Positions 32,815 to 41,382 of a stretch of DNA of 64,000 nt are shown piece by piece; positions within the stretch are counted from its first letter, which is position 1; each line of letters starts with the position of its first letter. The notes below the pieces were generated by a model, which had not been told where the DNA came from, did no database searches, and saw only the letters and a program-made list of their open reading frames with translations. The position numbers and the translations under genes are program-made. This DNA is from Saprospira grandis. GTDB lineage: Bacteria; Bacteroidota; Bacteroidia; Chitinophagales; Saprospiraceae. The DNA lies in NCBI RefSeq assembly GCF_027594745.1, contig NZ_CP110854.1, forward strand, positions 3,551,501 through 3,615,500, written 5' to 3'.

Positions 32815-33882
32815 TTATTTGGCCTTCATCATCTCGACCAAATCTTTCTTAGAGAGTAAGTTATGTAGTCCTTCCTCTCGACCAACCAAAGCTAAATGAC
32901 TAAATAGTTTTCGCTTTTGGGGTACTTTTACTTTTTCTAGAAACTCTTGATAAACATTTTGGTAGAGCTTCGTTTTTTCCCAATATTTTGCCCGAGGATG
33001 CTGGCCCAAAAACAACCAACTCAAGCTAATGAGCTCGCTAAGTTGCTGGCTTGGATTGGCCGCATAAAGAGCTTGGCTGCTATCTTTTAGCAATTGAGCG
33101 GCCCGCAATGGAACAATCAGCTCAAACTGCTCGGAAGTGGGGGCAGCGGTTTGCAGGGGCGAAAAATCGAGGCCAAAATCGGGCTGTTGTTTTGCCTGAG
33201 CGGCTTTTTGGGCAATTTCGCAATAGTTGGTCCAATTGGGTCCCATAAGCTGCTGCTCCAAAATTTGCAAAGCGGCTTTTTTATAGCTACTTCTGGGCTC
33301 TCTAACGAGGCCATAACTGGCGGCCATAACAGCCAGTTCCACCTCATTTTCTTGCTGGGCCAATTGGGCCAATTGAATAAAATCTCCTCCTGTGGCCTGA
33401 GGCAGCGCACAGATTTTTTCTAGGTACTTTTGCTGAGCTTTTTGGTCCTTTTCCAAACTGGCCAAATAAAAATAATTGCGCAAAAAAGCGATCTGCTCGC
33501 CTTGCAAACGAACGGCCTTGTCGGTTAGGCGCTTGAGCTTTTTTGTCTCTTTTTGGTCAATGTACAAACTTGATAGCGACTGAAATGCAGAGGGCAGCAA
33601 ACGCCCCCCCTTTTTGATGAGCGGCTTAAAGGCTTTTTCGGCCTTTTCATATTCTTTGAGGCGCAAATGACAATGTGCAATTTCTAGCTGAAAGAGATCG
33701 CGGTTTTCGGCTTCCGCCTGTTTTTTCCCTTCCTGAAATTCATTGAGGGCGGCCCGATAATCGGCTTTAAAGAAGTAATCTTTGCCCAGTTTGTAGTCCT
33801 TTTCGGCTTGTGGACTAAGTTGGACCTGTGCGCTTAATCCGCAGCTTAGGGCCAAAAAAAGAGATAGAAAAATTGTTCTCAT
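32815..33882 (-). CDS. Secreted TPR-repeat protein
   Basis: A 355-residue exported protein: signal peptide (RTIFLSLFLALSCGLSAQ), then tetratricopeptide-like helical repeats (KDYKLGKDYFFKADYRAALNEFQEGKKQ, LFQLEIAHCHLRLKEYEKAEKAFKPL, SAFQSLSSLYIDQKETKKLKRL). The open frame runs 173 codons further upstream, but that part translates elements R11 and R12 and is spurious; ATG 33882 is immediately followed by the signal peptide. Likely a periplasmic or outer-membrane-associated scaffold. Partner unknown. Confidence 0.87.
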   Translation of the reverse strand: MRTIFLSLFLALSCGLSAQVQLSPQAEKDYKLGKDYFFKADYRAALNEFQEGKKQAEAENRDLFQLEIAHCHLRLKEYEKAEKAFKPLIKKGGRLLPSAFQSLSSLYIDQKETKKLKRLTDKAVRLQGEQIAFLRNYFYLASLEKDQKAQQKYLEKICALPQATGGDFIQLAQLAQQENEVELAVMAASYGLVREPRSSYKKAALQILEQQLMGPNWTNYCEIAQKAAQAKQQPDFGLDFSPLQTAAPTSEQFELIVPLRAAQLLKDSSQALYAANPSQQLSELISLSWLFLGQHPRAKYWEKTKLYQNVYQEFLEKVKVPQKRKLFSHLALVGREEGLHNLLSKKDLVEMMKAK

Positions 33883-33952
33883 ACTAGATTGTTTTTTCTT
33901 TAGATGCCGCTCTTTTGGTGTTTTGGCGTATTCAAAGTTTTCTTTTTGATTT

Positions 33953-34082
33953 GGGGCTGCCCCGCCCTGTGGGCGGGTCGGGCTGTACCGCAGCTCGCAG
34001 GTCTGCTCGGCCCTGCGCTTTTTCGCTACGCTCAAAAGCTGGGTCTGGCCTTTGGCCACTGCTATCCATCCCTCAGCCGACG
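33953..34082 (+). repeat. GC-rich intergenic element R11
   Basis: GGGGCTGCCCCGCCC start, CCCGCCC/GGGCGGG hairpin, GCAGGTCTGCTCGGCCCTGCG core, GCTTTT/AAAAGC hairpin, GGTCTGGCC, GGCC/GGCC hairpin, CCATCCCTCAGCCG end. Inverted partner of R12. Confidence 0.9.
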
Positions 34083-34294
34083 GCCCGATGGGCCTTTTTT
34101 GCGGGCCGAAAATGCTGGACCATCTAGCTTTATCTGCAAAAAGCCCAGCCTCCCCAAGGGATTCCTTAGGGAATCCCGCAGAGGGGTGGGTGGGCGGGGA
34201 CCTATTAACGGATGAGGAGCGAAGCGACGAATGCCGCTTTAAGGGAGGGCCAGGAGAGGGGACAATACCGCCAAAACTGAAAAAAAAAGATGAC
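34083..34294. other. Spacer between R11 and R12
   Basis: No gene. It holds GGCCCGATGGGCC, a GGGATTCC-TTA-GGGAATCCC palindrome near 34158-34177, and GAGGAGCGAAGCGACGAATG-type remnants. It corresponds to the position of the short-palindrome arrays in other composites but with different content. Confidence 0.5.
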
Positions 34295-34423
34295 TGGCCC
34301 AGCGCTGCGCAGCCGTGGCCGCAGGCCAGACCAAGGAGCAAAGCGACGCAGGGCCGAGCAGACCTGCGAGCGGCGCAGCATAGCGGCGGCCAGCTAGGCA
34401 AAGCCTAGCTGGCCGCGGGCCCC
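34295..34423 (-). repeat. GC-rich intergenic element R12
   Basis: Minus-strand copy: distal CTGGCCCAGCGCTGCGC, hairpin GTGGCCGCAGGCCA, GACC linker, GGAGCAAAGC hairpin, core CGCAGGGCCGAGCAG, CTAGCT/AGCTAG hairpin, and GGGCCCC at the gene-facing end eight A's before the K+ channel stop region. Confidence 0.88.
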
Positions 34424-34438
34424 AAAAAAAAGAATAAA

Positions 34439-35440
34439 CTACTGATGAAGATGCTGCCCGTTTTGGTCTAGGGCTTGGCCACAATAAGGACAAAATTTAA
34501 ATTTTTGACCAAACTGATCACTACAATCATTGGCCGTTTGGGCCAAAACAGGAGCGGATTCAGGAGTGGGCGCAGTTTGGCGAGGCTCTTCGCCATCCTT
34601 TGGCTGCTCTAGGCTCATATTGGGATCGCGCTCTAGGCGCTCAATAAAGGCCGAAGAAAGAATACCCGCCGGCAGGGCCACAATACCAATGCCCAAAATA
34701 GCGATAATGCCCGAAAGCAACTTGCCTGCAGAAGTAATGGGAAAAACATCGCCATAGCCCACGGTGGTTAGGGTAGCAATAGCCCACCAGAAGGTGGCAA
34801 TAATATTGGGAAAAGCCCTGGGTTGGACATTTCCTTCCACATACCACATCAGGGTAGAAGAGACCAAGAGCATCACGAAAGTAACAAAGAGCGTAATGCC
34901 CAGCTCGTTGCGCTTGTCGATAAAAACATCGCCCACAATAACAATAGATCGAGTGAGGGAGCTGAGTTTGAGCACCCGCAGCAAACGAGAAATTTTGAGC
35001 GCCCGAAGAAAGCGGAAATCGACATGGGCCAACTGGAAAAGAAAAGGCGAAATGGCCAAAAAATCAATGAGGCCCCCACTAGATTTAAAAAAGCGCCAGG
35101 CCGCAGCGCGAAAAGATTTCTCTTCGGGATATTTAAAATCTGCAGTAAACAAACGAAGAAAAAACTCGGCCGTAAAAATGACCAAAGTCGTATTCTCAAA
35201 AAGCGAAAAATAGTGACTAATGATTGTGTTTTGCTGGCTTCTCTCGATCCAGTCTATGATATTTCCCTCATAGCGGTAGTTAATAAAAGACTCCGCAATA
35301 ATGGCCAAAATACTCAGGATAATGAGAATAGTAATGCTGGTCTCAAAGATCCTAGCGGGCAAACTCGACTCCTCTTGTTCGAGGTCAATAACATCGAAAA
35401 TATGCCGCCGCAGGCTTTTTTTATTAGTAGATACGCTCAT
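34439..35440 (-). CDS. Voltage-gated potassium channel with C-terminal zinc ribbon
   Basis: Six-helix Kv-type channel of about 333 residues. The voltage sensor S4 is visible as FRFLRALKISRLLRVLKLS with regularly spaced Arg/Lys, and the pore carries the selectivity filter TLTTVGYGDVFP. After S6 (GIGIVALPAGILSSAFIERL) a Pro/Glu-rich linker leads to a short terminal CxxC (FCPYCGQAL), possibly half of a zinc ribbon. ATG 35440 is preferred; the TTG at 35461 would add seven residues. The zinc-ribbon-like tail is not usual for Kv channels and may mediate oligomer or redox contacts. Confidence 0.92.
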   Translation of the reverse strand: MSVSTNKKSLRRHIFDVIDLEQEESSLPARIFETSITILIILSILAIIAESFINYRYEGNIIDWIERSQQNTIISHYFSLFENTTLVIFTAEFFLRLFTADFKYPEEKSFRAAAWRFFKSSGGLIDFLAISPFLFQLAHVDFRFLRALKISRLLRVLKLSSLTRSIVIVGDVFIDKRNELGITLFVTFVMLLVSSTLMWYVEGNVQPRAFPNIIATFWWAIATLTTVGYGDVFPITSAGKLLSGIIAILGIGIVALPAGILSSAFIERLERDPNMSLEQPKDGEEPRQTAPTPESAPVLAQTANDCSDQFGQKFKFCPYCGQALDQNGQHLHQ

Positions 35441-35466
35441 AGTTGGTGTTGATTTGGACAAAAATA

Positions 35467-35474
35467 CAAACTTA
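35467..35474 (-). promoter_or_regulatory. Possible -7 box of the potassium channel gene (TAAGTTTG)
   Basis: On the minus strand TAAGTTTG matches the Bacteroidota consensus TAnnTTTG exactly, 26 bases before ATG 35440. A TTG lies about 14 bases further upstream, shorter than the usual -33 spacing. Confidence 0.35.
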
Positions 35475-35517
35475 TCATTGTCTTAAAGCAATAAAGCGCA
35501 CATAAGCCTTTGCTGCA

Positions 35518-36180
35518 CTAGAAAGAGTAGCCAAAATCTAGCCCCAAAGTGGGAATATACAGCCTGTTGGGCATCCAGTTATTGCCTCCAGCATCCCGCA
35601 TATAGAGGCCCGAAATATAGACCCTAAAGAAAAAGCCCTCAAAACGTTGAAGTCGATAGCCCAGCATAGGAGCCGTTATGTATATATTGTAGTAGCCATT
35701 TCCCGTATTGCGTTCGTTAATTGGAACGGCAAGGCCCGCCCCTAGCTCAAAAAACTGCGTTTTGGCCTTATTGAGGTGAAAATTAAAGCTCAGGTGCCCG
35801 TTGATATTGGTTTGCTCCACCAAACTCCCAATGCCTAGGCGGCCCGAAAAATGATAATTTCGCTCTCGACCAATAATGCGATCGTAGGAAATGCCGAGCA
35901 AAACGGAGGTGCCGCCCAAAGAGATGGAGACCGCATTGTTGGCTAGCTTTTTAGTCGGCACAAAAAAATCCTTGCGATAATCAAACTCAATTTTTGTCAA
36001 ATCAGACTGAGCAATGCTGTCGAGCTGCTTGGGAGGCTCTGTATGCCTGAAATAGACAAAGTTGCTGTCTGTCCTTAAAACTCGAGCCCCCAATATTTTA
36101 CCGTCTTTTTTGTAAATTAAGTCTTGGGCTTGGCTGCTTACAGCCAGAAACAAACAGGCGAAGAAGAGGAAATAGCGCAT
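35518..36180 (-). CDS. Hypothetical outer membrane / exported protein, 220 aa
   Basis: Signal peptide (RYFLFFACLFLAVSSQAQ), a short N-terminal strand-turn domain (DLIYKKDGKILGARVLRTDSNFVYFRH), then alternating amphipathic strands rich in Gly and aromatics and a terminal Phe (GLDFGYSF). The final aromatic residue and strand pattern suggest a small beta-barrel. No family assigned. The 50-base gap to the channel gene contains that gene's promoter. Confidence 0.7.
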   Translation of the reverse strand: MRYFLFFACLFLAVSSQAQDLIYKKDGKILGARVLRTDSNFVYFRHTEPPKQLDSIAQSDLTKIEFDYRKDFFVPTKKLANNAVSISLGGTSVLLGISYDRIIGRERNYHFSGRLGIGSLVEQTNINGHLSFNFHLNKAKTQFFELGAGLAVPINERNTGNGYYNIYITAPMLGYRLQRFEGFFFRVYISGLYMRDAGGNNWMPNRLYIPTLGLDFGYSF

Positions 36181-36337
36181 CTTTTAAAATTAGCTGGTGA
36201 ATGGGATTACCTTCCTTGAACGATAACTAGCATAGTTTGGTGGGAAAATAGGCCGAAAACTATGGATTTTGCCTCTTTTCCCCCAAATTTTTTTCACGGG
36301 CTTTTTTGTATCTTGCCCCTAGCTAAAATTTTTGACT

Positions 36338-36781
36338 ATGAACTGGAAAATGCTCTTTATCGATAATCAGTTTGGCAAAGGGAAAATCCCTAGCCCTATT
36401 GCTCAAGTTATAGGTATTTTTGGCGTTGCGCTACTCATGATGCTGGCCGGAGGCTTTTCTGGCAGCGCCAATTGGAGCTGGATGGTGGCGGGCGCTATGC
36501 TGATGTTTTATGCCCTAATTAACAGCGTACTCAGCATCTTTGCGGCTCAGCGCATGCGCTATTATCAGTTCTCTATTTATGGAACGATGTTCCTGTTTAT
36601 TGCGCTTGGCGGCCTGGCCCAACTGATTTCTGGCCAAAGCATCTTTGAAGGAGCAGCTGATAACCGCAGCATCTTTATTGTGCTGCTCTTGGCCTATTTT
36701 TCGCTGATGGGCTTAGCTTTTATGCTTCGTTCGCTGGCCGATTTTATGAAGGCCAAGGATGAGGAAATTCACAAGAACTAA
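36338..36781 (+). CDS. Hypothetical four-span membrane protein, 147 aa
   Basis: Four hydrophobic helices (about residues 21-40, 47-66, 79-98, 113-133) with a charged C-terminus (KAKDEEIHKN). ATG 36338 is preferred over TTG 36332. It ends eight bases before the T9SS plug gene and is likely cotranscribed with it. No family is recognised, and a role linked to the secretion system is only suggested by position. Confidence 0.7.
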   Translation: MNWKMLFIDNQFGKGKIPSPIAQVIGIFGVALLMMLAGGFSGSANWSWMVAGAMLMFYALINSVLSIFAAQRMRYYQFSIYGTMFLFIALGGLAQLISGQSIFEGAADNRSIFIVLLLAYFSLMGLAFMLRSLADFMKAKDEEIHKN

Positions 36782-36789
36782 TTTGATTT

Positions 36790-38073
36790 ATGCGCTATTT
36801 ATCGCTCGCTTTTCTCTTTTTCTTGAGCTTGCAAAATTTGCAGGCCCAAGATGATTATGTCATTTCTGAATTGCAATATACAGACTATATTTATCGCGAT
36901 TTTGTGGCCTCCTGCCGTTTTTATCCCGATGATTCCGAGGTCGATTATCCCGTCGTCCAACTCGCTAGCCCCAATAAACTCATTTTAGAGTTTGATGACC
37001 TAGATGCCGATAATAAGGATTATAACTACAAAATTATCCATTGCAACCGAAACTGGGAACCCTCCGAGGATATCGATGCCCTAGACTATATTGATGGCTT
37101 TCAGGAAAATCGATTCTATGAAAGCCTGAGCTCTTTTGGTACCCGCACGGAGTACCTGCATTATCAGCTAGAACTCCCCAACGATGATGTCAAATGGACC
37201 AAATCTGGCAATTATTTGCTGCTGGTTTACCTCAATGATGATGAAGAAGATCTGGTCCTCAGTCGCCGCTTTCTGGTCTATGAACCTCAAATGAATGTGG
37301 AGGTGACCACCCGCCGCTCGGCCATTCCGCCCTATGGCCAAACCCATCAAGAACTGAGCTGCCAACTCCAACATGCAGGCATGAATGTGAGCAACCCCAA
37401 CCAAGATATCAAACTGACGGTGGTCCAAAACTGGAACTGGCCCAAAGCCCTTAAAAATCTAGCCCCCACTTTTGTAGAAGAAGAAGTGATCCATTTCGAC
37501 CGCCAAGGCCAAATCGTTTTCCCCGGCCAAAGAGAGTTTCGCCCACTCGATATCCGCAGCTTCCGCCACCGTGGTCCACAGGTCCAAAATCTGGCCCGCA
37601 CCAATGAGGGCTTCGAGCTGCTGCTCTTTCCCGAAAAAGAACGAAAATATAGCCCTTATCTCTTTACCAACGACCTCAACGGCAAGTTTATCATCGCTTC
37701 CTACGATGCCCCCAACCCCGAAGAAAGAGGCGAGTATGGCCAGCTGTTTTTCCAATTCAAAAGCCCCGAATATCCCGATGCCCGCATTTTTGTCTATGGC
37801 GGCTTCTCCGATTTTCAAGCCTACCCCCAATACGAACTAAATTACAATGCCGAAAAAGGCCAATACGAAGGCATCCTCCTCTTCAAAAATGGCTTTTATG
37901 ATTATGGCTACGGCCTGCTCCGAGATGGAGAAAAACAATTGGACCAAGAAGAATTGGAGGGCAATCGCTTTGAAACCGAAAATGATTACTTATTTTTAGT
38001 CTATTATCGCCCCTTCGGTGGCCGCTACGACCAATTGGTGGCCTTCCAAAAAGCTAGTTCTACTCATAGATAG
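36790..38073 (+). CDS. Type IX secretion system plug protein (DUF5103)
   Basis: A 427-residue exported protein with signal peptide (RYLSLAFLFFLSLQNLQAQ). It matches the DUF5103/T9SS plug family: YNYKIIHCNRNWEPSEDIDALDYIDGFQENRF, LVLSRRFLVYEP, LSCQLQHAG, and VYGGFSDF near the C-terminus. In the structurally studied T9SS, this protein occupies the periplasmic end of the SprA outer-membrane pore and closes it when no substrate is present. It is consistent with the T9SS substrates encoded in this window. The stop is ten bases before element R13. Confidence 0.9.
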   Translation: MRYLSLAFLFFLSLQNLQAQDDYVISELQYTDYIYRDFVASCRFYPDDSEVDYPVVQLASPNKLILEFDDLDADNKDYNYKIIHCNRNWEPSEDIDALDYIDGFQENRFYESLSSFGTRTEYLHYQLELPNDDVKWTKSGNYLLLVYLNDDEEDLVLSRRFLVYEPQMNVEVTTRRSAIPPYGQTHQELSCQLQHAGMNVSNPNQDIKLTVVQNWNWPKALKNLAPTFVEEEVIHFDRQGQIVFPGQREFRPLDIRSFRHRGPQVQNLARTNEGFELLLFPEKERKYSPYLFTNDLNGKFIIASYDAPNPEERGEYGQLFFQFKSPEYPDARIFVYGGFSDFQAYPQYELNYNAEKGQYEGILLFKNGFYDYGYGLLRDGEKQLDQEELEGNRFETENDYLFLVYYRPFGGRYDQLVAFQKASSTHR

Positions 38074-38082
38074 TATTTTTTT

Positions 38083-38225
38083 GGGGCCTCCCGCCTTCGG
38101 CGGGCGCTACGTTTCGCAGCTCGCTCTTCGCTCGGCCCTTCAGCGCTGCGCGCTTCGGTCTGGCCTGACGGCCACTGCTGCACATCGCTAGGCCGTTTGG
38201 CCTGCGGCCAGGGCGGCTTCGCCGC
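38083..38225 (+). repeat. GC-rich intergenic element R13
   Basis: T-run, GGGGCCTCCCGCC, CCCGCC/GGCGGG hairpin, CAGCTCGCTCTTCGCTCGGCCC, AGCGC/GCGCT hairpin, GGTCTGGCC, GGCC/GGCC hairpin and CACATCGCTAGGCCG end, followed by GGCGGCTTCGCCGCC. Confidence 0.9.
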
Positions 38226-38263
38226 CCAATTTTCCTCCCCATTTTGCCAAAATCCCTTTCCTC

Positions 38264-40225
38264 TTGAGAACAATTTACCAACCCAATAAAACAGCAGCCT
38301 GGCCCTATCTACTGGCTATTTTTGTTATCTGTAGTTGGTGGATTGCCCTAGGCCATTTTTATGGCCCCAAAAAAACAGCAGAAGGAGTTGTTCCTGCCAT
38401 AGCTGATACTACTTTGGTTCAAGATAGTACGCCTGCCGTAGTTCCAAAACAGTATTTTTCGCCTCCCGCCAATCCCGATTCTAGTTGGGCGCTGGCCTTT
38501 AACCGCTATCTCCAAAAAACAGCGGAAGAAAAAGAATTGGCCTATTTACAGCAGCTCCAAGATAGCGCAGATCAAGCTTGGCTAACCGCTCAAGAAACCG
38601 CAGCAGCCCAAGAAGCCCAAGAAGCCCAAGAAGCCCAAGAAGCCGAACGCATGCGCCTATTGGCAGAGGAAGAAGAACGGCAGGCTAAGGCCATGGAAGA
38701 GCTTGCCCGCCAAGCCATGGAAGAAGCCGTACCACTCGAAGAAGAAATACTGGCCGAAGAAGAATTTGATTATAGCGACTATAATAATTATATCCCTCGC
38801 TACTGGCAGTTTTTGCTACCTAGCTGGATATTTATTTTCTTATATTTTTGGCGCAGCCGCCGCAATCGCCGCCAAAAACAAAAGATGGCCGCTCAGTTCC
38901 CCTTGGGCCAAAGGCGCCCTTCGGGCGCCCTCAGCCGCGATTTCCAATCTAAAAGTATAGACCCCAGTTGGCGCCGCCAATTGGCCCAAGAACGCAACCG
39001 CCCCCTCTTGTCGGAAAGCAAAGAACAGGACGTACAATGGGCCGAAGGCTTTAAGGGCAGCTATACCACCACCTTCCTTAGACGGGCCATCATTCATTTG
39101 TTGCGCTGGCGGCAACCAGAGCTCGCTCGCCCCGCCGATTTTCGCTATTGGTTAGATGTCTATGATTGGATGTCTCCGCTAGCCGCCGCCCTGCAATGCA
39201 GCCTAGCCCTTTGGTTCCTAGATCAAGAACTTTGGCGCTATTTACTCCTGCCTTTTGTCCTGCTCTCTATTTATTATAATGCCGCCGCCCGCCGAAAATC
39301 ATGGGCCAAAACTACTTATCTGATTGCTGGACCAACTCTAGCACTTATTTTACACTTTTTGCTCCTTAGCAATGGAAGCGAAAGCTTTATGCTCTTTAGT
39401 AAGGAGGCCTTCACCTTTGATATTTCAGCTTGGCGCTGGCCAGTGCTGCTGGGGCTGTTTTTGGTCTTCTGGAGCTGGCTAAAGGGAGCCAAACATCTGT
39501 TTCAGAAAACCGTCTGGTTCAATGATGAGAGTTTTGCCAAGACCATCCCCCTCTTTATTGCTAGCCTATTTTTTACCCTCTTTTGGCCTGGGGTTCTAGG
39601 CGAAGCCCTACCCGCAGGAAGCTTAATCGCCTTGCTCTTGGCCTTTGTCCTCTGGATCGCTAGCCCGATGAAAGATGACCGCAAAGCCAAACAATGGTTG
39701 CTCTCTGGCGGTACCCTTTTTGGCGGCTTAGTCGGACTTTCTACTTTGCTATTTGTCAATTACAATATTTTTGGTTTAGGGTTTATTAGCTATAGCCTTG
39801 TCGGTTTTCTCCTCTTAGGAAGCTGGGCCTTTTTCTTCTTTCCCAGAATGGAGGATATTCCCGAAGAAGAAAAGCCTATTCCTTGGTGGGAGGACCCCCA
39901 AGCTACAATACGAGAAGAGCTGCTCATTAAGGATATGGACCTAGGGCTACAAACAGAGCAGTGGAGCAGTTTTAACCGATTTCAGCGGCTAAAAACTATT
40001 CGTTTAGTCAATACAGAGCTCAAGCATTTGCCTATCCGAATTGCTAACTTGGCCCAATTGGAAGAAATGGACCTACGCCATAACCAATTGCGTACAATTC
40101 CCTCTATCTTCTTTAAACGCCTACCCAATTTGAAGAAAATCAATTTGGCTGGTAATCCCGTTCCCACTAAAAAACAGAGGGCGCTAAGCCAAAAATACCC
40201 TCATATTGAGTTTATTTTTGAGTAG
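38264..40225 (+). CDS. Membrane protein with coiled coil and C-terminal leucine-rich repeats, 653 aa
   Basis: No ATG exists near the 5' end; TTG 38264 is the plausible start, giving an early membrane span (residues 12-30). A Glu/Ala/Gln-rich coiled coil follows, including AQEAQEAQEAQEAE encoded by a 9-base tandem repeat near 38606-38645. After a second span (about 181-197) and a basic linker come at least seven further spans (about 300-540). The last 80 residues form leucine-rich repeats (LKTIRLVNTELKHLPIRIANLAQLEEMDLRHNQLRTIP ... LKKINLAGNPVP). No overall family is recognised. The LRR end is presumably cytoplasmic or periplasmic protein-binding. Confidence 0.75.
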   Translation: MRTIYQPNKTAAWPYLLAIFVICSWWIALGHFYGPKKTAEGVVPAIADTTLVQDSTPAVVPKQYFSPPANPDSSWALAFNRYLQKTAEEKELAYLQQLQDSADQAWLTAQETAAAQEAQEAQEAQEAERMRLLAEEEERQAKAMEELARQAMEEAVPLEEEILAEEEFDYSDYNNYIPRYWQFLLPSWIFIFLYFWRSRRNRRQKQKMAAQFPLGQRRPSGALSRDFQSKSIDPSWRRQLAQERNRPLLSESKEQDVQWAEGFKGSYTTTFLRRAIIHLLRWRQPELARPADFRYWLDVYDWMSPLAAALQCSLALWFLDQELWRYLLLPFVLLSIYYNAAARRKSWAKTTYLIAGPTLALILHFLLLSNGSESFMLFSKEAFTFDISAWRWPVLLGLFLVFWSWLKGAKHLFQKTVWFNDESFAKTIPLFIASLFFTLFWPGVLGEALPAGSLIALLLAFVLWIASPMKDDRKAKQWLLSGGTLFGGLVGLSTLLFVNYNIFGLGFISYSLVGFLLLGSWAFFFFPRMEDIPEEEKPIPWWEDPQATIREELLIKDMDLGLQTEQWSSFNRFQRLKTIRLVNTELKHLPIRIANLAQLEEMDLRHNQLRTIPSIFFKRLPNLKKINLAGNPVPTKKQRALSQKYPHIEFIFE

Positions 40226-40248
40226 GGGCAAAGATTGTAGTTGCAATC

Positions 40249-40362
40249 GGCCTAGCGATGTGCAGCAGTGGCCCGCAGGGCCAGACCGAGCCAGCTTGCT
40301 GGCGAAGGGCCGAGCGAACAGCGAGCTGCGGAACGTAGCGCCTGCCGCAGGCAGGAGGCCCC
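40249..40362 (-). repeat. GC-rich intergenic element R14
   Basis: Minus-strand copy with distal CGGCCTAGCGATGTGCAGCAG, hairpins GGCCC/GGGCC and GCCAGC/GCTGGC, core AGGGCCGAGCG, CCTGCCG/CGGCAGG hairpin and GGCCCC end nine bases from the LysR stop. Confidence 0.9.
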
Positions 40363-40370
40363 AAAAAATA

Positions 40371-41246
40371 TCAAACCAAAGCCAACTGATCTTGAAAAAA
40401 CTGCACTTCTTCTAAAAAATATTTGAGTGGGGGGGCAAGGTTGTCTTTTGCCCATTGAAGAAATATCTTACGTTTGAAATTAGCGGCTTTGAGTGGAATA
40501 ATCTTGTAGTTTTTTGGCTTTTTCTCTAAAACGGGAATTAAGGAAATGCCGAGGCCTGCGCTAACTAAAGCCCTCGCCATTTCGTCTCCTTTAGCTTTAA
40601 ATACAGTGTTGATTTTGATTTGGTGGCTTTGGAAGAAGTCTAGAATTTCGTCTCTCTTACTACAATTGCTTCGCTCAATAAAATTGGATTGATCTAAGAG
40701 GCGAACATCCACCTGAGGGAGTTGGGCGAAAGGGTGGTTGAGTGGAACGGCCAGCCCCAGAGGGTCTTCTCTAATGAGTTCTTGCTGAACATGATCTAGA
40801 GAAAGAGCCGTTTTGCTGAAGAGGGCATGAATTTCATTCTTTTTTAGCGTTTCTAGCAGCTCCAGTGCGCAGCTTTTTTCCACCAATTGGACCTCATAGC
40901 TTGGGTAACGTTTGTGAAATTGCTTGATGAGGGGGAGAATAGCCGTAAAGTCAAGGTCTGGGCTAAGGCCTAATTTTAGAACTTGCCGACTTGTTTTTTC
41001 TTTAAATGTTTGCATCTCCTCCCAGTGGGCCAACAGTTTTTTGGCTTTGGGCAAGAGTTCTTGCCCCTCTGTAGTAAGGAATACATTTCTTTTATCTCTG
41101 AAGAAAAGAAGACAGTTGAGCTGCTCTTCCAATTTTTTGATGCCCGAGGAGAAGGTAGACTGCACAACATGTGCTCGTTTTGCGGCTAGGGTAAAGCTCT
41201 TGCTCTCGGCTAATAGGACAAAGTATTTGACAAACTGCAGGTTCAT
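40371..41246 (-). CDS. LysR-family transcriptional regulator (OxyR-like context)
   Basis: A 291-residue regulator with an N-terminal winged helix (QFVKYFVLLAESKSFTLAAKRAHVVQSTFSSGIKKLEEQLNC, residues 4-45) and a periplasmic-binding-protein-like effector domain (VLKLGLSPDLDF ..., LISALVSAGLGISLIP type motif near residue 230). A Cys pair of OxyR type cannot be assigned: visible cysteines are C125-like CALELL and C195-like SNCSKRD. It is divergent from a peroxiredoxin/quinone reductase operon, which it probably controls. Confidence 0.9.
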   Translation of the reverse strand: MNLQFVKYFVLLAESKSFTLAAKRAHVVQSTFSSGIKKLEEQLNCLLFFRDKRNVFLTTEGQELLPKAKKLLAHWEEMQTFKEKTSRQVLKLGLSPDLDFTAILPLIKQFHKRYPSYEVQLVEKSCALELLETLKKNEIHALFSKTALSLDHVQQELIREDPLGLAVPLNHPFAQLPQVDVRLLDQSNFIERSNCSKRDEILDFFQSHQIKINTVFKAKGDEMARALVSAGLGISLIPVLEKKPKNYKIIPLKAANFKRKIFLQWAKDNLAPPLKYFLEEVQFFQDQLALV

Positions 41247-41249
41247 GAT

Positions 41250-41315
41250 CTATTTTATCGATAACTGTTATTACAATATTCTATTTTGACGATCTAAAGG
41301 TATTGCTTTACTTTG
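41250..41315. promoter_or_regulatory. Candidate LysR operator and promoter of the peroxiredoxin operon
   Basis: Direct repeat CTATTTTATCGAT (41250-41262) and CTATTTTGACGAT (41281-41293), 31 bases apart, that is three helical turns. Between them ATAACTGTTAT (41261-41271) is an inverted repeat. A TTG at 41286-41288 and TACTTTG at 41309-41315 resemble the Bacteroidota -33/-7 boxes, placing the message start about 60 bases before ATG 41383. Confidence 0.5.
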
Positions 41316-41382
41316 CAACAGGCAATATTCTCTTGCCTAAATTTTATTATTTGGCCTGTGAAGGGTTTAAAAACTAGAAGCA

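Noticed and set aside
33883..34401. 173-residue N-terminal extension of the TPR protein
   Set aside because: It translates elements R11 and R12; a clear signal peptide begins at ATG 33882.
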